The notes: generated by a model not told the origin, from the letters alone. Positions 11,697-24,376 are shown, counted from the first letter of the stretch. The stretch is DNA of 64,000 nucleotides from Cucumis sativus (GCF_000004075.3 NC_026657.2:22848408-22912407); one strand, 5' to 3'. Made by a program: numbers and translations.

Positions 11697-12791
11697 TCAC
11701 TTTTTCTCAGGTGTTAGGAGACCTAAGGAGGTATGAGGGCTTCTGTTCAACGTGTGCATAACATAGGCAGCAGCTTCAGCCCAAAACTTTTCTTTTAGGA
11801 TGACATCTGATAATAGACACCTTACCCTTTCCATTATAGTTTTGTTTAGTCTTTCTGCCACTCTGTTTTGTTGGGGTGTGTAGGTCACTGTTTTGTGTCT
11901 TGTTATTCCACTTTGCCTGCAAAAGTTATTAAACAACTCTCCACAAAACTCCAAACCATTGTCAGTTCTAAGATATCTAACATTTTTATCAGTTTGTTTT
12001 TATATCATTAGTTTCCATTCTTTAAGTTTTTCAAAAACTTGATCTTTAGTTTATAAGAAACAAATCCAACTTTTTCTAGAAAAATCATCAGTAAAAGATA
12101 GAAAATACCTTGAGCCACTTAGGCTTGGAGTGGATGCAGGACCCCATAGATCCAAATGGATGTAGTCTAGGATTCCTCTTGTTGTGTGTTGTGCTTTGGT
12201 GAAGTTTTGTTTTCTTGTTTTGCCTAGTACACAGTGTTCACAAAAGGACAACTTGCTGCATATGTCTTGAGGCAGAATGCCCTGTTTAGATAGTGCCTCA
12301 AGACCCTTCTGACTAATGTGGGACAATCTTTTATGCCAAATATCAACTTCTATTAGGTTTAGAGATAAAACTGTATTTGCCTCCTCTATCATTTCTACTC
12401 CTTTTATTATGAACAAATCATTTACCTTTTCCCCAACCAAGACTAACTTAGATCCCATAAACACTTGGAAAACTCCACATTTTCCTTTATATTCACACCC
12501 TAGAGAGTCTAACATTCTTAGGGAGATTAAATTTCTTTTAAGGTGAGGAACATGTCTTACATTTCTAAGGAGTTTTACAGTCTTATCTTTTAGTTTCATG
12601 GTAACTGATCCAATTCCAGCAATGTTACATTCATTATTATTCCCTATGAACACAGATTCTCCACTGATCTCTCTATAGGTATTGAACCATGCTCTAAAAG
12701 GTGTCATATGGTAGGTGCATCCTGAGTCTACGACCCAATCATGTTTTCCTAAGGGGTTGACATGGTTGGCTTGGTCTAAGGTTGATGCCAA
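11697..12791 (-). pseudogene. copia protease end, GAG-pre-integrase and integrase core
   Basis: The ORF 12051-12791 includes the protease active-site block DWVVDSGCTYHMTP, the GAG-pre-integrase HHCC zinc module (DIWHKRLSHISQKGLEAL ... FCEHCVLGK) and the first integrase Asp (DYIHLDLWGPAS). After stops near 12050 and 11990 the frame resumes at 11697-11954 with the second Asp (RTDNGLEF, just upstream) and the Glu region (TPQQNRVAERLNKTIMERVR). Stops within a domain that must be continuous show the copy is dead. Confidence 0.83.
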
Positions 12792-13618
12792 GGCATCTGT
12801 GTAGGTAAAAGAGCTTTCTACTATAGAGACTTCTGGTTGTTTCCCTTTAGAATCTTTTTCTTTTTCTTGATTCTTTCTTTTAAGGAAAAAACATTCTTGT
12901 ATGAGGTGTCCCTTCTTTTTACCTTATTTACATTTCTTTTTCTGTTTTCCTTTCTTGTCTTCATTAGAAAAGGATTTGTTACTGTTTTTACTTTGATTGT
13001 TTTGGGATTTACCTCTGACAAACAATCCATCACCACTATGATTTTCTTTGTGTGATGAATGTATTTCTAATTCTCTAGTTCTTAGAGCTGATATTATGAC
13101 ATCTGTTTTTACTGAGTCTCTTCCATATTTTAGAGCATTTTTTACTTCTTTGTATGCCTCGGGTAAAGAATTTAAAAGGACAATGCCTCATTTTCATCAC
13201 TTAGTTTGTCCTCAAGGGTTTTAAAATCTGAAACTATTTTCTTGAATTCATCTAAGTTTTCAGATAAGGTTTTAGAAGGATCCATTCTATATGTGAAATT
13301 TTTTTCCCTTAGGTACATTTTGTTTGGGAGATCTTTAGAGGCATATAGGCTTTCTAGTTTCATCCAAACTTTATATGCTGTTTCTTCTTCTAGAACTTGC
13401 CTAATTATGTTGTCACTAAGGTTTAGTATTAGTGTTCCATAGGCATTTAATTTCATTTCTTCTTTTTGTGTTGCTGTGAGGGTTGTTGGAAGTTCTGAAG
13501 GATCTAAAAGGGCTTTATGAGACTTTTGCTGTCCAAGCAAGGCTTTGATCTTTGCTTTCCATAATGCAAAGTCTCCCTTTCCATCAAACTTCTCAATTTC
13601 TACTCTTGCTATAGCCAT
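12792..13618 (-). pseudogene. copia gag, frameshifted, with degraded zinc knuckle
   Basis: The ATG at 13618 opens a typical gag (MAIARVEIEKFDGKGDFALW, then LNLSDNIIRQV, VWMKLESLYASKDLPNK). The frame shifts near 13172-13200, after which the other frame continues with LPEAYKEVKNALKYGRDS. The zinc knuckle near 12905-12935 is damaged: it reads CK, stop, GKKKGHLIQEC, so the second Cys is missing and a TAA interrupts it. The rest, to 12792, is a Lys-rich linker. Confidence 0.8.
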
Positions 13619-13679
13619 TTTCAGGTCTGTCTTTCTTTAATTTTCTCAAAGATTGAGTTTCTTGAATTTCAAGAACCTT

Positions 13680-13691
13680 GCTCTGATACCA
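13680..13691 (-). other. primer binding site (initiator tRNA-Met)
   Basis: Minus strand reads TGGTATCAGAGC, the same initiator tRNA-Met primer site as in the first element, three bases from the LTR edge at 13695. Confidence 0.88.
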
Positions 13692-13694
13692 ATT

Positions 13695-14241
13695 TGTTGG
13701 GCCTAAAGGTATAATTTTGGTTTAGGCCTCTATTAGTGCAGGATGAAAGAAAGCATGGAGGAGAAGGAGACATGTAGGTCTAACTTGCAGCCGTACACGC
13801 GTGAAGAAGAGAAATTATTATTTTTGCATGTTGCAAAAAAGGAAAGAAAAGAAAATTAGGAAAAGAAAGGGGAAATAGAGAAATGTAATTACCTTTCTTT
13901 TTTTCTTCTTCTTCCTCTACGTTTTCTCTCTGTTTCAAACCCTAATGGAAATTATTGGTGGCTTTGTTGAGTAGATTTATTACAGTAGAATGAAGAATAG
14001 AGAGTAGAGAAGAGATGCAACACAGTTTTTTACGTGGTTCGGCAAATAGAAGCCTACATCCACGAGGAATGATCTCTTTTTCTTATTGAAGATGAGTTAC
14101 AAAATCACTCTTTTTCTCTCTTTCTCTCTTTTACATGGAAGTATGAATATGTCCAAAAGCGAGCTTTTGATAGAGAACACCTTTGCATATTTATAGGTGT
14201 TTTACATTAGCAAGGTTATTAAAAAAATGTAAAAATAAATG
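13695..14241 (-). repeat. 5' LTR of second copia element, outer end truncated by about 24 bp
   Basis: Inner edge TGTTGGGCC at 13695 beside the primer site; the other LTR shows the opposite end to be ...AACA, so the termini form TGTT/AACA inverted repeats. Homology with the 3' LTR ends at 14241, 24 bp short of the full outer end, and unrelated sequence follows. Confidence 0.82.
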
Positions 14242-17200
14242 ATATTTACAATATGCATGTTTTGGTGATCTAATATAATTTCTCTAATTATAATTCGAAG
14301 TTGAAATAAGTTTAGGTGAAGACAACCATTATATACATTTAAAATATATATATAGAGAGAGAGATGGCATGAGGAAGGCATTTCTTTCTTAAGACGGCCG
14401 GTGTTTGAGTTAAAGGATCCAAAAAAAAGGAGCCGTATTTGACAATCTAATGTTGAAGTTTGATTGCAAATTCAATTTTGTAAGCACCACGAAACTTGGA
14501 AAAACACTTTTAATTTGACCAATCCACATTACTCGGAATCTCATTTTCATACTATCTAATTAATTCCTCTAAATCGGAATAATAACAGTCCTTGTTAGTG
14601 TTAGTGATCATGAATATTTGCTTTTCACCTTCTACTTCCTCTACGTACTTTTCAAATGAGGCTTTATCCTTTTCATCTTTTCTTCTTAAGTTTTTTTGGA
14701 TGCTAGCTATATATTTTAAAATAATTACAATGTTTATAAGACTTTCATTTTTATTTATATTAACATCATACCTATTGATGCCAATACATAGAACCACTCT
14801 AAATTTTTATTTTGACACAAAAGAGATAAAAAATAATGATACTATTATAAAAGTATCATCAATTGAACTTTTTCATAATAAAAAAATAGTGATAGAAAGA
14901 GGATTAAGAATATATGGATGAAAACAAAGGGATTGTAATAGATAAAGTGTTGAAAGTTAGTTGATGAATAAATAGGAAAGGAAAAAAGAAAAGGAAAGTA
15001 GTTGGAGATGGAGAGATAAAAGAGGAATTGAGTTTGCGTTCAAATATGGTGAGCGTGTGGGGTTGCTGCCTTTAGCTTGCAAGCACGAGATACAGGTTTC
15101 CCCAAAGCAATCTCTCTTCCAATTTTTATTTGTTTTCTTCCCTAATAAATTCATCCATTTTTAAGATTACAAAATTATAATAATAATAATAATAAGGGAT
15201 ATAGTTTCTTGTGAATTTGATTTCCTTGTCTACTTACTTCCCTTTCCAATGAAAACTATTACTTATTTTGTTTTTATAATAATATATATACTCTCTTTTT
15301 TATTAATTAAAATATGGACATTCATATTTGTGTTTTGTTTCTTTTTATATGGATTACTATCCAAATTCCAATGTCTCCAAATAATAATATATTTCTTTTT
15401 ACATTCACCAAGTACCAATTTTCTTATGCATGTTCTACCTACTTTTTCCACTTGAAAATTTATTAAATTAAAGTAAGATTCAATTCATCTAAAGGCTACC
15501 AAATTGAAATAGTTTGAAGCGTGTCTCACCCTAATTTAATCGAATTTGAAAAAAGAGGTTTAATCTTTCCTCAGTCTCGACTAAGATTTTGACATAATTG
15601 AGTCAAGATTGAGCTAGTGAAGTGCTAAATAGAGCATGCATATTATACTGTTTTCATAAACCATAGCCCCAGGATAGCTACAACAATTCAACCCTAAAAC
15701 TATAACAATCTCAATTCCAACCTAAATTTCAACAATTTAAAACATAAACCTACAATTAATTTCAATATACATTTTATACCTACAATTTCATTCTTAAATT
15801 TCAAACAATTTCAACCATAAACCTATAACAAATTTCAATCCTAAACTTTAAACAATTTCTATTAACAAATTTCAATCAACTTTAATTTGAATATATATTC
15901 ATTCAAAACATACAATTTTTAACTTTAAAATAAATAAAAAAAATTAAAAAAATTGATGTAGGGCGGTGGCGGCCAAATATGAAGACGGCGGGAGGACGGT
16001 GAGTGGTGGAGAACCCTAGCGCCAACGACGGAGTGGATGGTAGACGACAACAGATGACCTCTCTCTCTCTCGGCCTCTTCCTCTTTTCCTTCGTTTCATT
16101 TTAAGTTTTGTGTTCTATGAACACATAACTGAAATAGATAAGGGATCAACGACATCAAGATTGGTTGGAACTATCCCCAACATTTCACTTGATGACATCA
16201 TGGAAAATTAAACAATTAAATAGTTATTTAGTTTTTCTCGATGCGGTCAATGTAGACGTCAGAGAAAGTGTACAAATTCCCGACGTTTAATTTAAAAATA
16301 AAATAAAATAACTCAAAATGGTGGATCATTCCCAATGTCTAAACGTATAGATCGGAATTAGGCTCTAACATTGACGCTTGTCAAGTAGCGTTGAAAATGA
16401 TAGGCTGACAAACTCTTTGCCCCCGACGTTATTTTTGACGTTGAGAATGCTCTGATTTCTTGTCGCGGTCCAGATTAGAAGCCTAATCAAGGCTAGGTTA
16501 ACTGTAGTTGTTGGAGCATGTGAGAGAGATACTTGTAGGGGAAAGAACGTAGGTGTTAGTTCAATTTGACTCCTTGACCTAGATTTGAGATGAAGCAAAT
16601 ATTCTAAGAGAAGAAAGAAAAAAAACTTAAAACTTATTACATGTATTTTGAACCTCTCCTATTGGAGCATTAAAAGTGTGTGTTAAACACTATTGTACAG
16701 TTTTTCTGTTGACTTTAGATAAATTATTCCAAAAAAAAAATTAGAAATATTGGTGTTGAAAAACATCTGCCCAAATCAATTGTAATATCTCAAATTTAGT
16801 GTATGAAATTATGATGGGTTAAATTATTTGTTTCAAGAAGTTTTGTTGTATTTGTGGATTGATTGTTGAATAGTTTAGTGTTGGTTACATTTTTGGCATG
16901 CATTTAAGTCACGATTGTGGATACTTCATCAAATATTTTTAAATCACGATTTGGAAGGGAAGAATATTTGATGAAGTAGAAGAATTGAAAATAATTACAG
17001 GAAGATACAATAATCCATAGAAGAAAAAAAGAGAATTAATGAATAGATATTATTTAAAAAAGAAGTGGAAAAAGGCAGTTGGAGAATGATGAAAGAGATA
17101 AGATGAATGAAAAAAAAAAAGAAAAGAAAGGAAAAAGGAATTCTGAATGCGTACGTCATATTAATATTAAAAGATGAAAATATTTGATGCATATCCACCG

Positions 17201-17739
17201 AAGACCGATTACATTATTTAATTAAGTAGGCATTGGAAAGTGAAGAAATAATAATATGGAGGGAAGGGGAATAGAAAGATAAAGGAGGAAGCCACTTGTG
17301 TTCACTATCAATGTGACTCTATGCTGACACGTGTACTCATTCAGCTTAATTAATTAATTAATTAATTAATTATGTTTTAAGTTAATATTATTAATCGCAT
17401 TAAAGAAAGAGAAAAAAAAAAAAAAAAGAGAAAGAAAGGTGGTTGCTGTGTCTGCCAAACCACACCCGGCTAACTACGTAAGCACTCTCTCCACCCCACC
17501 GGCTGGGTCACTTTCAAATATGATGTATAATTGAGCATATGAATACGAAAATAGGAAACAAGGAAGAAGTGTGGTTAAATAAATATATTAAGTGTGGTTA
17601 AAAGGTGATGCGAGGTTTGAATTTTTCTGACATATATATAGAAAGCTTCCATCAGATTTTGTTGACCAAATATATAGGGTGAACATACATTTCTTTACGT
17701 CTAAAGCTTATTAAAGATGTAGGTCAAATTGAGAGTTTT
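14242..17739. other. intergenic region with a CACTA-like remnant
   Basis: No gene recognised. AT-rich with microsatellites: a TAA run near 15177-15196, TTAA repeats near 17346-17372 and an A-rich run near 17410-17426. At about 15950-16130 there is a CG-rich block (complement reads like a short 5' leader with CTCTCTCT), followed to about 16450 by repeated GACGTT words. This resembles the leader plus subterminal repeats of the CACTA elements elsewhere in the window, in minus orientation, but no terminus was seen. Confidence 0.5.
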
Positions 17740-18030
17740 CGGACGCAAAAAAAATTGTCAGAAAACATGACGTTGGTAGAAGTCGGTGTTTTCCAACGCA
17801 TCTTGGTGCACGTCGGGGGAAGGCATTCCCCCTGACACAGACACATTAGCGTCAAAACTAGCTGGAATGGTTTAGGATTCCTTTGACATGGTGCTAGGTA
17901 CGTCGGAAAATGAATCTCTATTTCTAACGTGGAAAGTGTAGCGTCGGAAGAGACAGACAATTAATTGGTCTTCCTCCGACATGGTGTCAGGTGTGTCGAA
18001 AAATGGGTATCTATTCCCGACATCTACAGT

Positions 18031-18290
18031 GTTGCGTTGGAGGAAGGGCAGATCATTAATTGTACGCTACGTCTTCCTCCAACGCGGTGGCAGCGACGTC
18101 GGGAATAGGTCAGGGATTTCCAACATCTACAGTGTTGCGTCGGAGGAAGGGCAGATCATTAATTGTACGTTACGTCTTCCTTCGACGCGGTGGCAGCGAC
18201 GTCGGGAATAGGTCAGGGATTTCCAACATAGTGTTGCGTCGGAGGAAGGGCAGATCATTAATTGTACGTTACGCCTTCCTCCAACGTGGT
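18031..18290 (+). repeat. about 100-bp tandem repeat in the CACTA-like remnant
   Basis: The word GTTGCGT(T/C)GGAGGAAGGGC recurs at 18031, 18134 and 18233, periods of 103 and 99 bp. Copies share the GCAGATCATTAATTGTACG core and a following GACGTCGGGAATAGG in the first two. Confidence 0.8.
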
Positions 18291-18323
18291 GTCAACAACG
18301 TTGGAAATATGTTTAGGGATTTC

Positions 18324-18440
18324 CGACGTATCACTAATCACGTCGAAAATGGGTTTAGGAATTTTCGACGTATCACTAATCGCGTCGAAAATGGGTTTAG
18401 GAATTTCCGACGTGTCACTAATCGCGTCGGGAATAGGGTG
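18324..18440 (+). repeat. 42-bp tandem repeat, three copies
   Basis: TCACTAATC(A/G)CGTCG recurs at 18331, 18373 and 18415, a period of 42 bp. It follows directly after the 100-bp repeat and shares its CGACGT words. Confidence 0.8.
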
Positions 18441-19220
18441 CTATTCCCAACGCTTTCGTTGTGCGTTGGGAATTCTCTGTCTTTTTTAACTCCATTCTTT
18501 ACAGAATGGAAACAGAAAAGAGAAAGAAAACCGAGAAAGGGAGAGGGATACTGAGAGGGAGATCGAGAAGAAGAGGGCATTGTCGTCCCCGTTGCCGTTG
18601 TCGTCTCCGTCGCCGTTGGTAAGTGGTTTAGTTTAGTTATTGTTTTGTTTTAGTTAATTAGTTTTAGTATTTAGATTTCAAATTAGTTTTAGGTTTTAGA
18701 TTTTAGATTTCAAATTAGTTTTAGTATTTAATTTTTTTGAATTAGTTGTAGGTTTTAATATTGAAATTGAATTTGAAGTGTGTGTTAGGATTTTGAATTA
18801 GTTGTAGGTTTTAGGAATTTGAATTTGAATTTGAAGTGTTAAAGTTGAGATTGAAGTGTTGAATGTTGAGATTGAAGTGTTGTAATTGAGGTTAAAGTGT
18901 TGAAGTTGAGTTTGAATTTCAAATTTTGAATTTGAATTTAGGAATTAATGGATGATATTTTTTTAAAACAAATAGAGGAACTCCCGACGCACTAGACATC
19001 TTCCAACGCTATATTGATAGCATCCTCGACGTTCATACAACGTCAGAAATTGTTTAGGAACTTCTGATGCACACATGTTGTGCGTCGGGAGTTCCTCTTC
19101 CGATACATTTTTTTTTACTTGTGTCCGACGTATATTTATGTGTCGGAAAAGCCTTTTCCGACACTTTTCATATATCTCCCGAAGATTTTATGCGTCAAGA
19201 GAGCCCCCTTTCTTGTAGTG

Positions 19221-21355
19221 TATAAAATTTTTAGTACCTCATGTTTTGGATATTTTGTGATTGATTGAGGTGCTTTTCTTCTCCTTCCGCCCAATTATTT
19301 ATTCTTCATTTTTGGAGGTTTTATGATTCATTGTGGGAGTATTTGTTTACAATTTGTAGAGTTTATTTTAAATAAGTGTTGTGGTGAGAATTTTACGCTA
19401 TTTAGTCGAATATTTTGACACCGTTAACTTTGTTCCAAGATCCACAACTTTGAAGCCCGATATGCCTTGATGGCCTTGTTAAAAAATCAACAACAAAATA
19501 GATAAAGAGGGAGAAGAATATTATTTGTAGTGATTGACACATTATGTACTCCAGAGGATATTGAGGAAGAAAAATATTCTTCGAAAGAATGTTATAATAA
19601 AAATGATATAAATATTAAATCTATATAAATGAGAAAATTGTCACGAAACTAAAACTAAAAAGTTATGAAATAAAAGGGTAAAATGGAGCTAAAATATTTC
19701 TCCCCTTCCATCTGTTTATACTCATTAACTTTTTGAGATTTGTCCAATTTTTTAGACCGATCCTGAAAAAGAAGGAATTAAAGTTGAGGTGTGTTTTAGA
19801 AAGCCGTGAGGGTATTTATGAACTCTTCTCTTTCGCTAAAACTTTTACTATATATATATATATATAGAAAATGCAAAATAGAAGGAAATTTTATTAAAAA
19901 AAGAAAAAGATGAAGAAAGAAATGAGATGCACTTTTTGGTGGACAGAAACAAAAACAACAACATTGCATCGTTTTCTAAGTAAATATCTAATTGGAAACA
20001 AAGAAAAAGGGAAAAAAAGGAGTGAGGGAGCGTGGCACTTTAATCACCAACTCCCAATTCTTCAAAATAAATATCGTCTTAATACAAATTTTACACTAAT
20101 TTCCTCTTTTTCATCCCCCCTCCCTTCTTGCTTTGCAATTCAACCAAACAAAATAATAATAAAACATAGAGTGAGAGAAATTAAAGAAAAACTTTTTCTT
20201 TGTTTTTTCAAAATATAATTATATTCTTACCGGACATAAGGGATAAATTTGGAATTTTGTTATTAAAATATTTTCTCAAAATATGGAAATTAAAAATGTT
20301 GTTTAAAACTTTAATGACAAAATTGAACTTAATGAATTCTTCCTAACCCTTTGTGCTTTCAAGAATTTATTTAAATAAGGTTGAACCATAAATTAGTCTA
20401 CTTTAGCCTAAGAAAGGAATGAAGACAAAAAAAAAAAAGAAAAAGGAAATCATTTACTTTTCTTTTTCCAAACAAATTTGGTATTAAATGAGCATTGCAA
20501 AATCATTAACTAAAATTTATTGGTTATTTTTTTTTGAAGTTTTCCCATAGCTTAATGATGCCAATATTCCATTATTATGTATAAAATTTTAGATGTGGGA
20601 ACTTAATTTGCTAATTTGTTTTCTAAAAGAGCAAATAGAAAGTGTCATAAGAACTCAACTTATCAACTTTAACACATTGTCATTTCTTGATGGTTTTAGG
20701 TTAAACTAAAACAACAATATTCAGTCATGAGTGAATCCAACCAACAAAATACCATAAATTATTGAACCAATTTCTTATTTAAATTTACTAGTGTGTTTTG
20801 TTTCTTCTTTTGAACATGAGATATTTTGTTTCTAGGGTTATTGTTATTAGTTGGTGTGTGTAAGTTGTGAGGTGCTTGTTGTTGTTTAATCTATATGTAT
20901 GTCTACAAAAAAATTAGATATAATAGAGTTGAAAAATTGATGATACGAATTAGTGCAATGAATTAAGAGTGGAGTGGTAAAAATTAAATGTGTAATTTTG
21001 AAGAAAGAATATATGATATATGGTTAAAGGAACTGAGAAAGTTAAGATGTGATGTAATAAAGAGAGGACATGGTAAGGGCTAAACATAGACTGAGTTTTG
21101 AGACCCGAACAGAAAGGAACCAAATTCATGGACTGAGTTTACAAATTAGGCTTTAAAATGATGATAACAAATCCAAAAATTTCTCCTTTTTCTTTTCCCA
21201 CATAATCCCACCAAGTTCTCCGACCGTAAATTTAACCCACTTGTTTGAAACTTTTTTTCTTTTAATATTATTCCTTTGAATTTTTTCTTTTTTGGCTCTC
21301 TGTCTGTTTGTTTGTTTGAAACAAAAAAAATTGAGGGTTTTTGATTTCTTCTCTT
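19221..21355. other. intergenic region upstream of the plastid transporter gene
   Basis: AT-rich with no recognised gene. It has an AT dinucleotide run near 19848-19866. The ORF at 19910-20218 has no recognisable domain. The last few hundred bases are presumably the promoter of the gene starting at 21559. Confidence 0.55.
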
Positions 21356-21360
21356 CTTTG

Positions 21361-21370
21361 TATATAAATA
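21361..21370 (+). promoter_or_regulatory. candidate TATA box of the plastid ATP/ADP transporter gene
   Basis: TATATAAATA lies about 190 bp upstream of the start codon. The sequence between is pyrimidine-rich (repeated CCCTT near 21450-21475), as is common in plant 5' leaders. Assignment is by motif and position only. Confidence 0.5.
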
Positions 21371-21558
21371 AAGATATTTGTATGTTCAGCCATCCTCTGG
21401 AGAAGGAAATTTCATTTCTTTTCTATCTTCTTTCTTATCTTCCTTCTTCCCTTCCCTTCCCTTCCCTATCTTTTATCTCCTTGTCTGTGTCTCTCTTATG
21501 CTCTCTTTTTGAAATCCCAATCAATTGTTGGTTTTTTCAATAGGGATCAAAGAGAGAC

Positions 21559-24289
21559 ATGGAGGCCGTTTTGCAGAGCAAAGGGCTTCTTTCTCTTCCC
21601 CCAAACCCCAAAACCAGGACTTTCTTACCTTCTCATGGCCTCAGACAAAGGATTTTATCTACAAATCCTCGAAATCTTTCTGGCTTTTCTCTTTCCTCAA
21701 ATGGGTTTCAACGATTTCAAGGATTTGTATCAAAAAAACCTTCCTTCTTTTCTAAAGAACGAGTTTCTTTAATCTGTAGGGCTGAAGCTGCGGCAGCTCC
21801 GGCGGCGGATTCCGATGGTCAGTCGGGGTTTGGTGAAATTGATACCCCGAAATTTTTGGGGATTGAGGTTGAAACCCTTAAAAAGATTGTCCCTCTTGGG
21901 CTTATGTTCTTTTGCATCCTTTTTAATTATACGATTCTTAGAGATACTAAGGATGTTTTGGTTGTGACTGCTAAAGGTAGCAGTGCTGAGATTATTCCAT
22001 TTTTGAAGACTTGGGTTAATTTACCTATGGCTGTTGGTTTCATGTTGTTGTATACCAAGATGGCTAATGTGTTGCCTAGACAGGCTCTGTTCTACACTGT
22101 TATTGTTCCATTCATTGCCTTTTTTGGGGCTTTTGGGTTTCTTTTATATCCTCTCAGCAATTATATTCATCCTCAAGCTTTTGCTGATAAGCTTCTCAAC
22201 GCTCTTGGCCCGAGGTTCCTTGGCCCTCTGGCTATTATGAGGATTTGGAGCTTCTGTTTGTTTTATGTGATGGCTGAGCTGTGGGGAAGTGTTGTGGTTT
22301 CCGTTCTGTTCTGGGGATTTGCCAATCAGGTATAATTTCAAAAGCTTTATCATTTGATTCTTATTCGTTTTGTGATTTATGATGATTTGGTTTTTGGGTT
22401 GTTGACTGCTGCTGATGATTTCGATCTTGTTCGAGTGTGTGTTGGATGTTGAATATTATTGAATGACGACTCTTGTTTGTTTCTTCTGGATGCTAGTTTT
22501 TGCTTCGGTTGGTTCCCATGGCTTCACATGGTGTGCTTTGTGAAATATGTTTTGAGTGTATGATGAGGTTGAGGATCTGTGAAATGGAATGAAATGGAAA
22601 TGAATTAGTTCTGTTGCATTTGTGTTTAAGTGAAAAATATTGGTTTTCTCCCATAGACTAATCCTTGCTACGAGTCTGCTGGTATTCGTTTAGTTCTTGA
22701 GCTTATGTTTTGATCATGTATGGATAGGTTTTATGGAATCTGTGTGGCCAAAATAGCAAGTTTCGGAGGATTACCTCATTAATTTCTCTTCTTTGATTGC
22801 CATTTTCCTGCAGATAACTACTGTTGACGAAGCCAAAAAGTTCTATCCCCTATTCGGACTTGGTGCAAATGTTGCCCTCATTTTCTCAGGCAGAACGGTG
22901 AAGTATTTCTCGAATATGAGGAAACACTTGGGTCCCGGAGTTGATGGTTGGGCAATATCTCTGAAAGCAATGATGAGTATCGTGGTGGGTATGGGACTTG
23001 CTATCTGTTTCCTGTATTGGTGGGTGAATAAATTTGCCGCTCTTCCCACTCGCAGCAAGAAGAAGAAGGTAACGTCTTTAGGTCCTAATGGTATATATAT
23101 AGTTATAAGAATGCCATTGGTATGAACCCTTGGCTTCCCCATATGGTTTGGAGCCAAAGATTCTATTGTCGACAAACCAATGCATAGCCATAATATTGTC
23201 TTTTTTGACAAATGATTCTGAATATTTATGATTCTTGTATTAATTTACAGGCAAAGGTTAACATGGGGACAATGGAGAGCTTGAAATTCTTGGCTTCTTC
23301 AAGATATATTCGGGATCTTGCCACTCTGGTGGTTGCGTACGGCATCAGTATCAATCTCGTTGAGGTTACATGGAAATCAAAGCTCAAAGCACAGGTTTGT
23401 TGCATTTTACATTGGAATGTCTGTCTAGCAATCAGCTTGTTGCGCTCTATAAATAATATCTTTATCCAACTGTGCAGTTTCCGAGCCCGAATGAATACTC
23501 CTCTTTCATGGGTGATTTCTCAACCGCTACTGGAATTGTGACATTCGTAATGATGTTGCTAAGTCAATATATATTCAACAAATACGGATGGGGAGTAGCA
23601 GCCAACATTACGCCCACAGTGCTCCTCGTCACTGGAGTTGCTTTCTTTTCATTGATCTTGTTTGGAGGCCCGATAGCCCCAATGCTTACACAGTTCGGCT
23701 TAACTCCTCTTCTTGCTGCTGTTTATGTGGGTGCTATGCAAAACATCTTCAGCAAGAGTGCCAAGTACAGTTTGTTTGATCCTTGCAAAGAAATGGCTTA
23801 CATTCCTCTGGATGAGGATACCAAGGTATGCTAATTTCACAACTTGTTCGTACTAAATTGTCTAAACCATCATTTGAGAATTCATTTCTCGATGGCTCTG
23901 TGTGACAAATTCTTGTGTTTCAGGTTAAAGGGAAGGCTGCCATTGATGTCGTCTGCAACCCGTTGGGGAAGTCTGGAGGCGCTCTCATTCAACAGTTCAT
24001 GATTTTGACATTCGGATCTCTTGCAAACTCGACTCCATACCTTGGAGGTGTCCTGTTGGTTATAGTGCTGGCATGGTTAGGAGCAGCTAGATCATTAGAC
24101 AGCCAATTCAGTGCACTGCGTCGGGAAGAAGAGCTCGAGAAGGAGTTGGAAAGATCAGCCGTGAAGATCCCAGTCGTGTTGCAGAACGACGGTGACAATG
24201 GCTCCCTTGCGAGTCGCTCGCCTTTGAACCCGACAACAGGTGATTCTGCAAGCAGTTCATCTGAAACCTCAGCACCCACAAACGCTTAG
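21559..24289 (+). CDS. NTT1: plastidic ATP/ADP antiporter (nucleotide transporter, NTT/AATP family)
   Basis: Five exons: 21559-22329, 22814-23068, 23251-23394, 23478-23825 and 23924-24289, all with GT-AG introns and joined in phase 0, giving 627 residues. Residues 1 to about 75 are Ser/Pro/basic-rich and lack acidic residues except near the start, as expected of a chloroplast transit peptide. The rest is a multi-spanning membrane protein of the TLC (Chlamydia-type ATP/ADP translocase) family. Characteristic blocks are NYTILRDTKDVLVVTAKG, MRIWSFCLFYVMAELWGS, PLFGLGANVALIFSG and NPLGKSGGALIQQF. Four charged residues shown to be critical in Arabidopsis NTT1 (K155, E245, E385, K527) align at K150, E240, E380 and K522, a constant offset of five. 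It imports cytosolic ATP into plastids in exchange for ADP across the inner envelope. The C-terminal tail is Ser/Thr-rich. No lesion is seen. The symbol is by family; NTT1 and NTT2 cannot be told apart here. Confidence 0.96.
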
Positions 24290-24370
24290 ATTTGTTCTTT
24301 CAGTCGCTAATTCAAACAAACATCGAGAATTTGGTTTGTTTGGGTTAGAATTTTGTTTTAGTTTCATAGA

Positions 24371-24376
24371 AATAAA
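24371..24376 (+). terminator. candidate polyadenylation signal of the transporter gene
   Basis: AATAAA lies 82 bp after the stop codon, in AT-rich sequence typical of a plant 3' end. Confidence 0.5.

Larger units (their letters stand above)
9118..14241 (-). mobile_element. Ty1/copia LTR retrotransposon, decayed, outer LTR ends missing
   Basis: Minus-strand element with order (high to low coordinate) 5' LTR, tRNA-Met primer site, gag, protease, integrase, RT, RNase H, polypurine tract, 3' LTR. Many stops and frame breaks interrupt the polyprotein. The LTR copies differ by about ten substitutions in roughly 400 aligned bases by eye, so it is older than the gypsy element at 51-64 kb. No target duplication can be assigned because both LTRs lack their outer termini. 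Confidence 0.9.
17740..19220 (+). mobile_element. non-autonomous CACTA-like element, right end preserved
   Basis: The right terminus reads on the minus strand CACTACAAGAAAGGGGGC (19220-19203) followed by TCTCTTGACGCATAAA, a typical CACTA end. Inside are dense imperfect repeats built on CGACGT/GACGTCGG words at 17740-18480, a CG-rich leader-like block ending in CCGTTG then GTAAGTGG near 18620 (a plausible splice donor), a degenerate AT-rich stretch, and more GACG repeats at 18980-19200. No transposase is present. The left terminus was not found, so it is truncated or too diverged. Confidence 0.65.

Noticed and set aside
13680-13691. tRNA-like sequence at the copia primer sites
   Set aside because: Only the 12-13 bases complementary to the tRNA 3' end are present; no tRNA gene is here.
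18060-18580. ORFs over the CACTA-like repeats
   Set aside because: Frames follow the DNA tandem repeats (repeated GNRSGISN and VSLI words) and show no protein domain.
7967-19220. One large CACTA element spanning from the 7967 end to the 19220 end with the copia nested inside
   Set aside because: Flanking triplets differ (CTA on the left, TAT on the right), the terminal sequences diverge after the first bases and no transposase lies between them.
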